Below, one piece after another: positions 1 through 6,057 of a stretch of DNA of 8,077 nt. A program made the translations under genes and the position numbers. The stretch lies in assembly GCA_031292465.1 (NCBI GenBank), contig JARLHB010000413.1, positions 1-8,077 of the forward strand, read 5' to 3'. Below the pieces are notes generated by a model. It was given only the letters and a program-made list of their open reading frames with translations. It was not told the DNA's origin and did no database searches. Every line of letters begins with the position of its first letter. Position 1 is the stretch's first letter. Source of the DNA: Ignavibacteriaceae bacterium. Its GTDB lineage: Bacteria; Bacteroidota; Ignavibacteria; Ignavibacteriales; Ignavibacteriaceae.

Positions 1-400
1 ACAATCTGTAGATTATGACAATGCTATCACAGGCCAAATTACTGCGGAACTATTGGGTTTTAACTGCGTTAGTGTAGCCGTTGATCTGAAAATTGAGAAT
101 AATAAAGTTACTGCTGAACGCGAAATAGAAGGCGGAAGAGAAATTGTAGAAACAGAGCTGCCTGTTGTAATAACTGCTCAAAAAGGACTAAATGAACCGC
201 GCTATGCCTCTTTAAAAGGCATTATGGCGGCAAAGAAAAAGATTATCGAAGAAAAGCAGCCTGTCTTTGCTGATAATTTTACCGAAGTTGTTAAAATGAT
301 AAAACCGTTTAAAAAACAACCCGGTAGAATTTTAGGTACGGATAGTTCCGCAGTTCCGGAACTTGTAAAACTTTTGCATGAAGAAGCTAAAGTCATTTAA
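1..400 (+). CDS. etfB: Electron transfer flavoprotein subunit beta, 3' part (5' end outside window)
   Basis: EtfB pairs with EtfA to form the soluble electron transfer flavoprotein, which passes electrons from acyl-CoA and other dehydrogenases to a membrane quinone reductase. The frame is open from base 2 and runs off the left edge. The 132 visible residues are about half of a usual EtfB of roughly 250-260 residues. The stretch VDYDNAITGQITAELLG, near the start of the visible part, corresponds to the conserved nucleotide-binding segment before the family's TGxxLAxxLG. Bases 113-175 encode a match to the EtfB family signature, with R, EGG, E and V followed by LPVVIT. After this comes EPRYASLKGIMAAKKK, which closely resembles the usual RYASLPxIMxAKKK. 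A TTG at 53 could be mistaken for a start, but the conserved sequence continues upstream of it. The stop is 15 bp before etfA, so the two are surely co-transcribed. No frameshift is seen. Confidence 0.95.
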   Translation, partial: QSVDYDNAITGQITAELLGFNCVSVAVDLKIENNKVTAEREIEGGREIVETELPVVITAQKGLNEPRYASLKGIMAAKKKIIEEKQPVFADNFTEVVKMIKPFKKQPGRILGTDSSAVPELVKLLHEEAKVI

Positions 401-415
401 GGAATTTTAAGGATT

Positions 416-1387
416 ATGGCTAAAAAAATTATAGGCATACTGGAACAGAGAGAAGGTAAATTAAAAAAATCATCATTTGAGATTTTAAGCCTTGTTTTTA
501 AACTTGCTTCTGAGTTGAAGCTTGACTGTGAAGCTGTTGCAATTGGGAATGAGATAGAAAACTTAGATGAAATATCAAAATACGGCGTTTCAAATGTTAC
601 TCATTATAAAAATGAAAAATTAGAACTGTATTCATCCTCTGCATACACCGGAATAATAACAAATCATGCAAAAGAGAACGATGCTGCCTATCTTATCTTC
701 CCTGATACCGCGTATGGAAGGGATCTTGCGCCCCGGGTAAGTGCCCGATTAAATGCAGGCTGCATCATTGACTGCATAAAAGTTGAAACTTTAGACGGTG
801 ATATTAAAGCCATACGTCCCGTTTATGCTGGAAAAGCATTAATAGAAGTTAAATTAAACAGCGCTATAAAGATTTTAACAATACGTCCGAATGTGCTTAA
901 ACCTGTAATTGTTGAGAAGCCTTTTGAGTTAAATATTACTGTTAAAGATGTTTCATCGCCTGATTTAAGAGCAAAGGTAGTAGAAATTAAAAAATCTGAT
1001 GAGAAATTGGATGTGGCCGAAGCAGATATAATAGTTTCCGGCGGACGCGGGTTAAAAAGCCCTGAAAACTTTAGCTTAGTTGAGAATCTGGCAGAAGCTT
1101 TAGGCGGAGCGGTTGGCGCTTCCAGGGCTGTTGTTGATGCCGGCTGGAGGCCGCATTCAGAACAGATAGGACAAACCGGTAAAACGGTCTCACCTTCTTT
1201 ATATGTGGCGTGTGGTATCTCAGGCGCAATACAGCATCTTGCGGGAATGTCTTCTTCTAAGTATATTGTTGCTATAAATAAAGACAAAGATGCACCTATT
1301 TTTAGTGTTGCAGATTACGGTATTGCGGGGGATGTATTTGATATACTCCCCGCCTTAACGAATGAGATTAAAAAGATTAAAATTTAA
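416..1387 (+). CDS. etfA: Electron transfer flavoprotein subunit alpha
   Basis: EtfA is the FAD-binding partner of EtfB. The 323-residue length is normal for the family. Residues 1 to about 190 form the variable N-terminal domain. The C-terminal FAD domain holds the hallmarks: GGRGL at 209-213, SRAVVDAGW at 236-244, QIGQTGK at 250-256, SLYVACGISGAIQHLAGM at 261-278 and DYGIAGD at 300-306. The SRA, GQTGK, GISGAIQH and DYGI segments are the known FAD contacts in characterised EtfA proteins. The ATG at 416 gives the expected MAKKIIGILE opening. Two TAAGGA-like Shine-Dalgarno candidates lie upstream, at 398-403 (12 nt away, overlapping the etfB stop) and 408-413 (only 2 nt away). Neither spacing is ideal, but there is no better in-frame start. 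The neighbours are etfB 15 bp upstream and the DUF151 gene 17 bp downstream. I cannot tell from sequence alone whether this ETF is classical or electron-bifurcating. Confidence 0.96.
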   Translation: MAKKIIGILEQREGKLKKSSFEILSLVFKLASELKLDCEAVAIGNEIENLDEISKYGVSNVTHYKNEKLELYSSSAYTGIITNHAKENDAAYLIFPDTAYGRDLAPRVSARLNAGCIIDCIKVETLDGDIKAIRPVYAGKALIEVKLNSAIKILTIRPNVLKPVIVEKPFELNITVKDVSSPDLRAKVVEIKKSDEKLDVAEADIIVSGGRGLKSPENFSLVENLAEALGGAVGASRAVVDAGWRPHSEQIGQTGKTVSPSLYVACGISGAIQHLAGMSSSKYIVAINKDKDAPIFSVADYGIAGDVFDILPALTNEIKKIKI

Positions 1388-1393
1388 AGATTT

Positions 1394-1398
1394 AGGAG
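1394..1398 (+). promoter_or_regulatory. Ribosome binding site deciding the TTG start of the DUF151 gene
   Basis: AGGAG lies 6 nt upstream of the TTG at 1405, in the 17-bp gap after etfA. It is the clearest Shine-Dalgarno in the left block. It supports TTG as the true start, because the next in-frame Met is residue 76, deep inside the conserved domain. Confidence 0.8.
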
Positions 1399-1404
1399 TT
1401 TCTT

Positions 1405-2004
1405 TTGAAGAAAATTCAATGTGAAATATTAGGTTTATCTTCCAGCCCTTCTACCGGAGGAGCCTATGCAATTTTATTAAAAGAAGTAAACGGCATTAGA
1501 AGGCTGCCCATAATTATCGGCGCTTTTGAAGCTCAGGCAATTGCATTGGAAATTGAAGGGATTAAACCTCCCCGCCCTCTTACTCATGATTTACTAAAAC
1601 AGGTTATTGACAGCCTGGGAGCATCGGTTATGGAAGTGCTTATAGACGAACTAAAAGAAAATACTTTTTTTGCTAAAATAATTCTTGAGGTTTCTGCACT
1701 TACAAATGAAATAGACAGCCGTCCCAGTGATGCAATTGCTCTTGCTGTAAGAGCTCAGGTACCTATCTATGTGGCAGATACCGTTATGCAGGTTGCGGGT
1801 TTTGTTCCTTCTGAAGAATCCGAGAAGGAATCACTTTCACCTGAAGATTTTGAAAAGGAAGAAGAAGAAGAGCCTTTGCAAAAATCAAAGGAAGCACAAA
1901 TTGCCGCTTTGCAAAACAAACTTCGCGAAGCGATTGAATCTGAGGAATACGAAAGAGCGGCTAAGTTAAGGGATGATATTCAAAAACTGACGAACAGCAA
2001 TTAA
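1405..2004 (+). CDS. Bifunctional nuclease family protein (DUF151) with C-terminal UVR motif
   Basis: This is a 199-residue protein with two recognisable parts joined by an acidic linker. Residues 1 to about 135 are the DUF151 domain, named for plant and bacterial proteins reported to have nuclease activity. It shows LPIIIGAFEAQAIAL at 34-48, PRPLTHDLL at 56-64 and the family hallmark SRPSDAIALAVR at 105-116. Residues 136-157 are a low-complexity, Glu-rich linker that includes five consecutive Glu. Residues 165-195 match the UVR motif, the short helical hairpin by which UvrB and UvrC interact; the EYERAAKLRDDIQKL core is textbook. The start is TTG, supported by AGGAG 6 nt upstream and by conservation from the first residues. 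It sits 17 bp after etfA, so it is probably the last gene of the ETF operon. The substrate is unknown. Nuclease activity is inferred from the family and not established here, and an adaptor role through UVR is equally possible. Confidence 0.9.
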   Translation: MKKIQCEILGLSSSPSTGGAYAILLKEVNGIRRLPIIIGAFEAQAIALEIEGIKPPRPLTHDLLKQVIDSLGASVMEVLIDELKENTFFAKIILEVSALTNEIDSRPSDAIALAVRAQVPIYVADTVMQVAGFVPSEESEKESLSPEDFEKEEEEEPLQKSKEAQIAALQNKLREAIESEEYERAAKLRDDIQKLTNSN

Positions 2005-2053
2005 AAAGGACTATACATTTAGTATTGCTGCCCTTAAAATTAAATTTTTCATT

Positions 2054-2089
2054 TTAAACAGCTACAGGTTAAAACTTGTAGCTGTTTAA
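2054..2089. terminator. Hairpin between convergent genes, probable bidirectional terminator
   Basis: A perfect inverted repeat has a left arm at 2054-2066 (core AAACAGCTACA at 2056-2066) and a right arm at 2077-2089 (core TGTAGCTGTTT at 2077-2087), with a 10-nt loop. The GC-containing core is flanked by A-runs on the left and T-runs on the right, the usual symmetric layout for terminating from both sides. The plus-strand tail UUUAAUU is only moderately U-rich, with a pure T6 run about 10 nt further on. The minus-strand tail is poorer, so termination is more convincing for the etf operon. A small AT-only repeat (TTAAAAT/ATTTTAA, about 2034-2057) precedes it and is probably not functional. Confidence 0.65.
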
Positions 2090-3588
2090 TTAAAAACTTT
2101 TTTGCCTATAGTACATTCCAGGCATCTTTCTTTAGAGCAATAATCACGGAATAATTCTATCATCCCCTGGTACAAAACGCTTCTTTTCCAGGCATCTTTT
2201 AATAATAGAGACTCCGCTACCTCATTCACAAGATTATTTTCACTTTTCTGGTAAAAATTAACATATAAATTTACCGCCTTCATGCTTAATTCTTTTTTAT
2301 CAAAAATATCAAAGTATAACGAAAGCACCGGAAGAATAATATTCACGAGTATTTCATCCGCCCTTGTCGCCCCGATAAAATAATTTATCTGCTCATTCTT
2401 GTTAGGAGTAAATACATAATGCCTGCTCCAAAATCCGTCCCCCTTAATAACCAGCAAAGAACGTAATGCCTGCGCCAGTTTATTAAGGTCGGATATTTGT
2501 TCCACCGCTTCAAGCATTTTATCAATCAGATTAGAGTTAATTAATTTATTGGCTATACGTGCACCGCCTGCAATTCTTATTGTCGGAAAGTTTTGCGGCC
2601 TTATTCTAAAAAAGTGCCATTGCGTGGAGTTAAACGTTCTGCCGCTGTATTTGTTTTTTATTTCATTCCAACGTTCACTTAACTTTTTTACATAGGCAGA
2701 TATTTCTTCATCATGTACTTCGTTTAAATCCGGCATAAGTCCGCCGACATTAAAAACAACGGCTTCAACAGTAAGGATAAAATCATGCTTATTAAGAGAG
2801 CTAAGGAATTTTATTCCTGCTGCCATAGCAACCGTTTTCATTATCTCTTTATTTTTTGAATACCCCAGCGCTTCAAAAATGGACTCATAAACTAATTGTT
2901 CCCATATTATTTTCTGGCAAAAATCCTTTTGTGTAAATGTCCTGTCATAAAACTGTTCATTTAGTTCATACCTGATAACCGGCTCTTTTAAATTCATTTC
3001 CTGCACGTAGATTATTTCCTTCAATCTTTCGTGCATTTTATCTTTCTTTTTCTTAAACCTTTGCACACCAAGGTCATAAATGAAATTTAGTTTATCATCA
3101 TCTGTCAATTCGCTGCTTACTTCAATACAGCGCATTTTATTTATTTTTGTATTACTACGTTCTGAGGTAATTGCTTTTTGAACGTTTTGAACAAGGCTGT
3201 CATTCAGAAACGACAACAATGAAATTGACTGCACTTTTCTTCCATCGGAAGTAATAACATACCCTTTGTTTGCATTACCATTCAGAACTGCATGCAGTAT
3301 TACTGAATTATATTTTTTGTTGATGTTATGGCCGTGGTTCTTCCAGTCGTTATAATCATTATCTATTTCCACATCTCCGGTAAAAGTTATATTGCCGATT
3401 TTAATTCTCGCATTTTTGAAGTCCGGCCCGCTGCTGTCTTTATTTTCGGCTCCGCAGTCTATAATATCTATATGTTGGCCGTCTTTTGTAAGCAATACTT
3501 TTGCAAAGTTTTGAGTTTTCCAGATTTCGTACAAAAACTTTTCAAATACTTTAATTTGTTCGTTCATAACTTCACCCGTTTCTTTCAT
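2086..3588 (-). CDS. DUF2851 family protein, function unknown
   Basis: This 500-residue protein is recognisable as DUF2851, a family with no established function, known mainly from the Bacteroidota/Chlorobiota group. Features seen: FLYEIW at 18-23, then GPDFKNARIKI at 54-64, GDVEI at 71-75, DWKNHGH at 81-87 and YNSVILHAV at 93-101. A mostly helical middle follows, then RPQNFPTIRIA at 330-340, GFWSRHYVF at 385-393 and a C-terminal cysteine cluster CSKERCLECTIG (Cys 484, 489, 492). The GPDF plus DVEI arrangement recalls the active site of PD-(D/E)XK nucleases, but this is inference. There is no signal peptide or membrane segment, so it is probably cytoplasmic. The start is ambiguous. The ATG at 3588 has AAGG 5 nt upstream (3594-3597). 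The ATG at 3567 has GGTGA 4 nt upstream (3572-3576) and gives MNEQIKVFEKFLYEIW, nearer the usual family N-terminus; I slightly prefer it. The gene converges on the etf operon, and its stop lies in the shared hairpin. Confidence 0.85.
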   Translation of the reverse strand: MKETGEVMNEQIKVFEKFLYEIWKTQNFAKVLLTKDGQHIDIIDCGAENKDSSGPDFKNARIKIGNITFTGDVEIDNDYNDWKNHGHNINKKYNSVILHAVLNGNANKGYVITSDGRKVQSISLLSFLNDSLVQNVQKAITSERSNTKINKMRCIEVSSELTDDDKLNFIYDLGVQRFKKKKDKMHERLKEIIYVQEMNLKEPVIRYELNEQFYDRTFTQKDFCQKIIWEQLVYESIFEALGYSKNKEIMKTVAMAAGIKFLSSLNKHDFILTVEAVVFNVGGLMPDLNEVHDEEISAYVKKLSERWNEIKNKYSGRTFNSTQWHFFRIRPQNFPTIRIAGGARIANKLINSNLIDKMLEAVEQISDLNKLAQALRSLLVIKGDGFWSRHYVFTPNKNEQINYFIGATRADEILVNIILPVLSLYFDIFDKKELSMKAVNLYVNFYQKSENNLVNEVAESLLLKDAWKRSVLYQGMIELFRDYCSKERCLECTIGKKVFN

Positions 3589-3929
3589 GCAAACCTTAAT
3601 GGTTATTTTTCCCCGGTTTTAAAATAAGGTAATTCAGGCTTACGGTGCACTATTAATAAAATATCATTTTTAACTCGCCCCGGGATTATTGTTGATATAA
3701 AGGAATGTTCCGGGATATTGAGAAACTACAGATGTACAAACTCGTATGTATTTGCGAGAAGAGATTATTCCGGAGAAGCAGGATTTAGAGCTTTGCTCTT
3801 TGTTCAACAGGCGCTTTATCTCCAGAATTGTATATATGTCGTTCGGAGACATGGGCTTTTCCCTTTTAAGAAGTTATTTTATTAATTCTTATAAAAGAAA
3901 ATTTTATATTGTATAAGTTAAACTATTTT
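3589..3929. other. 341-bp spacer between pyrF and the DUF2851 gene
   Basis: This is the only long stretch without a recognisable gene. It must carry the 3' end of the pyrF transcript and probably the promoter of the DUF2851 gene. The parts nearest each gene (about 3600-3670 and 3855-3929) are very AT-rich; the middle is more GC-balanced and holds a possible 60-codon minus-strand gene. I see no strong terminator hairpin after pyrF, only weak AT-rich repeats. I could not assign a promoter with confidence, and I see no tRNA-like or riboswitch-like structure. Confidence 0.5.
3670..3852 (-). CDS. Possible small hypothetical protein (60 aa)
   Basis: I do not recognise this frame. It has an ATG start and an AAGGG Shine-Dalgarno-like sequence 8 nt upstream, just downstream of pyrF and on the same strand. 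The product begins MSPNDIYTILEIKRLLNKEQ, which could form an amphipathic helix, and continues with a Ser/Cys/Tyr-rich tail ending NNNPGAS. There is no signal peptide, membrane segment or obvious metal motif; the two Cys are scattered. Codon choice is not clearly unlike the neighbours. Against it, the codon-aligned antisense frame is also open over the same bases, so openness alone is weak evidence. It may be a real small gene, a gene remnant or chance. Confidence 0.25.
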   Translation of the reverse strand: MSPNDIYTILEIKRLLNKEQSSKSCFSGIISSRKYIRVCTSVVSQYPGTFLYINNNPGAS

Positions 3930-4742
3930 TTATTCATTAAAAATATGCCCGGCAGAATCATTCAGGCTTACAATTTCTTTAAATGCAGCTTCGGCAAAAT
4001 CACTTTTACCTGATTTATAAATAATTCCCCGGCTTACATTTATTAAAAATTTCTTCCTTTTGTATTCCCGGAATGTTTTAACTACATCTTCCAGGCTTCC
4101 GCCCTGAGCGCCTACACCTGGTAGTAACACCGGCAATTGCCCGATTCTTTCCATATTCTGGTGCAGTTCTTCCGATTTAGTAGCGCCGAAAACGATACCA
4201 CAATTATTTTTCGTATTCCACTCATTAACTTTATCAATCACTAATTGATAAAGATATGTGCCGTCTTCAAGTTTTTGCTTTTCAAAATCTGAAGCTCCTG
4301 CATTTGAAGTTAAAGCTAAAATAAAGACTAATTTATCGGGATTTTTAATAAACGGCTCAATAGAATCATTACCCATATATGGATTTATTGTTATGGAATC
4401 AAAATTCATTTTTTCCAGTATTGCTTCAGCATACATCTTAGAAGTGTTGCCTATGTCCCCTCTTTTTGCATCTGCTATGATAAGAATATCATCTGGTATT
4501 AGTGCAATTGTTTCTTCCAGCGTCTGAAGGCCTTTATAACCGTCTCTTTCATAAAAGGCAAAATTTAATTTATAAGCTGCTGCATATGCAGAACATTTTT
4601 CTATAATGGCTTTGTTAAATTCCAGGACGGGGTTAGCTTTGTCCTTTACACAGGCAGGCAGTTTATTTGTATCTGTATCCAGGCCGATGCAAATAAATTT
4701 ACCTTCATTGTTTTTTTTATTTAGTTTTTCAATTGCATTCAT
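3930..4742 (-). CDS. pyrF: Orotidine 5'-phosphate decarboxylase, type 2
   Basis: PyrF decarboxylates OMP to UMP, the last step of de novo pyrimidine synthesis, in the cytoplasm. The 270-residue length and sequence fit the longer type 2 subfamily rather than the roughly 230-residue type 1. Motifs seen: GLDTD at 20-24; the catalytic DAKRGDIG at 91-98, with the Asp91/Lys93/Asp96 charge network and Lys93 as the expected proton donor; NPYMGNDSIEPF at 120-131; the phosphate-binding LPGVGAQGG at 207-215; and NVSRGI at 235-240, with Arg238 as a likely phosphate contact. The ATG at 4742 has GGAAG at 4747-4751, 4 nt away. An overlapping second ATG is out of frame. It lies 85 bp downstream of rodA on the same strand. 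It could be read through from the rod operon or have its own promoter; I see no clear promoter, only an ATTGATCAAT palindrome at 4761-4770. The family is certain, and all key residues appear present. Confidence 0.96.
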   Translation of the reverse strand: MNAIEKLNKKNNEGKFICIGLDTDTNKLPACVKDKANPVLEFNKAIIEKCSAYAAAYKLNFAFYERDGYKGLQTLEETIALIPDDILIIADAKRGDIGNTSKMYAEAILEKMNFDSITINPYMGNDSIEPFIKNPDKLVFILALTSNAGASDFEKQKLEDGTYLYQLVIDKVNEWNTKNNCGIVFGATKSEELHQNMERIGQLPVLLPGVGAQGGSLEDVVKTFREYKRKKFLINVSRGIIYKSGKSDFAEAAFKEIVSLNDSAGHIFNE

Positions 4743-4827
4743 TCAACTTCCATCATTTAAATTGATCAATCACCATATATGAGTATGCAGCACAAACAGT
4801 TAAAATTTTCTCTATAAAAGATTACAT

Positions 4828-6057
4828 CTACGTATAATTCTTTTTAGTTCTATATACATTGGCAGCAATTCCCAGCATCATTGAACTGGCAAGTAATGAA
4901 CTGCCTCCATAGCTTACAAATGGCAGCGGAATACCTACAACCGGAACAATTCCCACTACCATTCCAACATTTACAAGAAAATGTATAAAATAAATTGAAA
5001 GAATTCCAATTAATACAAGGCTAAGGAATTCATCTTTTGCAGTTGAAGCAAGTTTCAATATCCTTATGAATAAGAAAAGAAAAAGTCCTAATACTGTTAT
5101 TGTTCCTATAAAGCCAAACTCTTCGCCAATAACACAATAAATAAAATCCGTCCATTGTTCGGGAATAAATTGTAGCTGTGTCTGGCTGCCTGCTAAAAAT
5201 CCTTTTCCCCATAAACCGCCGGAGCCAATAGCAACTTTAGCCTGTATGGCGTTATAACCAGCGCCTAACGGATCGGCAGCCGGATTAATAAACGACCTAA
5301 TTCTTGCCTGTTGATGTTCTTTTAGTGCCTTTAACACATAGCTTGTAAAAAATCCCACTGCAAGGTTTATTGTAAAAATAGAGGCGCTGAAGAAAATATC
5401 TTTTCTGAACATAAACAAGCTAATTACCACTAATACCAACCCGGCTACAAAATAATATACGCCCAATAATGATGAAATAGCCAGTATAGCCGGAGATAGC
5501 ACAACAAAAAGCCCAAACAGGCTAATTCCTTTCCAAAAAAGCATAACTATAATTAAGCCCGTAAAAACAAATGTAGTCCCCACATCAGGTTCTGCCAATA
5601 CTAAAGCAATAGGTACGAGGCCTAATAAAAGCGCAAGGAAGATATCTTTAAACGAATCTATAGCAGTATTCTTCCGACTTAAAAATGCTGCTAAAACCAT
5701 AGCAGTACCAAGCTTGGCTAATTCAGAAGGTTGAAAGCCAAGCCCTGCCAGTCCCAGCCATGCCTTTGCTCCAGAAACTCTTTTGCCGATGACAAGAACA
5801 ACTACTAATAAAAGAAGAGAAACGATGTAAGTTGGTACGGCAACCGATCTAAATACATTAGTAGGAACTGAGTAAATGACAAAGAAAAGTATTATAGAGG
5901 CAACGCCGAAAAATAATTGTTTGTTAAAATTGCCGACAGCGTGCGGATTATGCAAAGTTGAACTGTAAATAGCCGCAAGTCCTATACAAAACAAAATTAA
6001 TGCCGGAATTGCAAGTCCTAAATCGAATTTATCTTTTAATTTATAATCAATGCGCAA
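4828..6057 (-). CDS. rodA: Rod shape-determining protein RodA, SEDS peptidoglycan glycosyltransferase
   Basis: RodA is an integral membrane enzyme that polymerises lipid II into glycan strands and works with PBP2 in the elongation (Rod) complex. The product has 409 residues with about ten to twelve hydrophobic segments, starting at residues 11-31. SEDS hallmarks seen: GFQPSELAKLG at 107-117, AEPDVGTTFVF at 155-165, and FINPAADPLGAGYNAIQAKV at 256-275, which includes the Asp (D262) matching the residue known to be essential in characterised RodA proteins. Further on are GKGFLAGSQTQLQFIPEQWTD at 285-304, GEEFGFIG at 311-318 and the C-terminal PLPFVSYGGSS at 378-387. The start is TTG, inside the end of mrdA; the first in-frame ATG is far downstream (Met 171), so TTG is required. 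The 11-nt overlap with mrdA, and AAAGG 8 nt upstream, suggest coupled translation that keeps the two partners in step. The family is certain. Confidence 0.96.
   Translation of the reverse strand: MRIDYKLKDKFDLGLAIPALILFCIGLAAIYSSTLHNPHAVGNFNKQLFFGVASIILFFVIYSVPTNVFRSVAVPTYIVSLLLLVVVLVIGKRVSGAKAWLGLAGLGFQPSELAKLGTAMVLAAFLSRKNTAIDSFKDIFLALLLGLVPIALVLAEPDVGTTFVFTGLIIVMLFWKGISLFGLFVVLSPAILAISSLLGVYYFVAGLVLVVISLFMFRKDIFFSASIFTINLAVGFFTSYVLKALKEHQQARIRSFINPAADPLGAGYNAIQAKVAIGSGGLWGKGFLAGSQTQLQFIPEQWTDFIYCVIGEEFGFIGTITVLGLFLFLFIRILKLASTAKDEFLSLVLIGILSIYFIHFLVNVGMVVGIVPVVGIPLPFVSYGGSSLLASSMMLGIAANVYRTKKNYT

Noticed and set aside
53..55. TTG as the start of a separate 115-residue protein
   Set aside because: Conserved EtfB sequence continues in frame upstream to the window edge, so this is an internal Leu codon of a truncated etfB.
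823..1287. 154-codon open frame on the minus strand inside etfA
   Set aside because: It is fully antisense to the conserved FAD domain of etfA, resembles no known protein and is explained by the codon bias of the real gene.
3328..3627. 99-codon plus-strand open frame antisense to the start of the DUF2851 gene
   Set aside because: It mirrors conserved DUF2851 coding sequence. Its hydrophobic look comes from reading AT-rich codons in antisense, and no ribosome binding site supports it.
3787..3799. Small hairpin AGAGC-TTT-GCTCT in the spacer, considered as a terminator for pyrF
   Set aside because: The stem is only 5 bp, there is no U-run on either strand, and it lies inside the possible 60-codon gene about 130 bp from the pyrF stop.
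4761..4770. Perfect 10-bp palindrome ATTGATCAAT upstream of pyrF, a possible operator
   Set aside because: Short AT-rich palindromes are expected by chance here. There is no second copy and no recognisable promoter beside it, so I do not call it a regulatory site.
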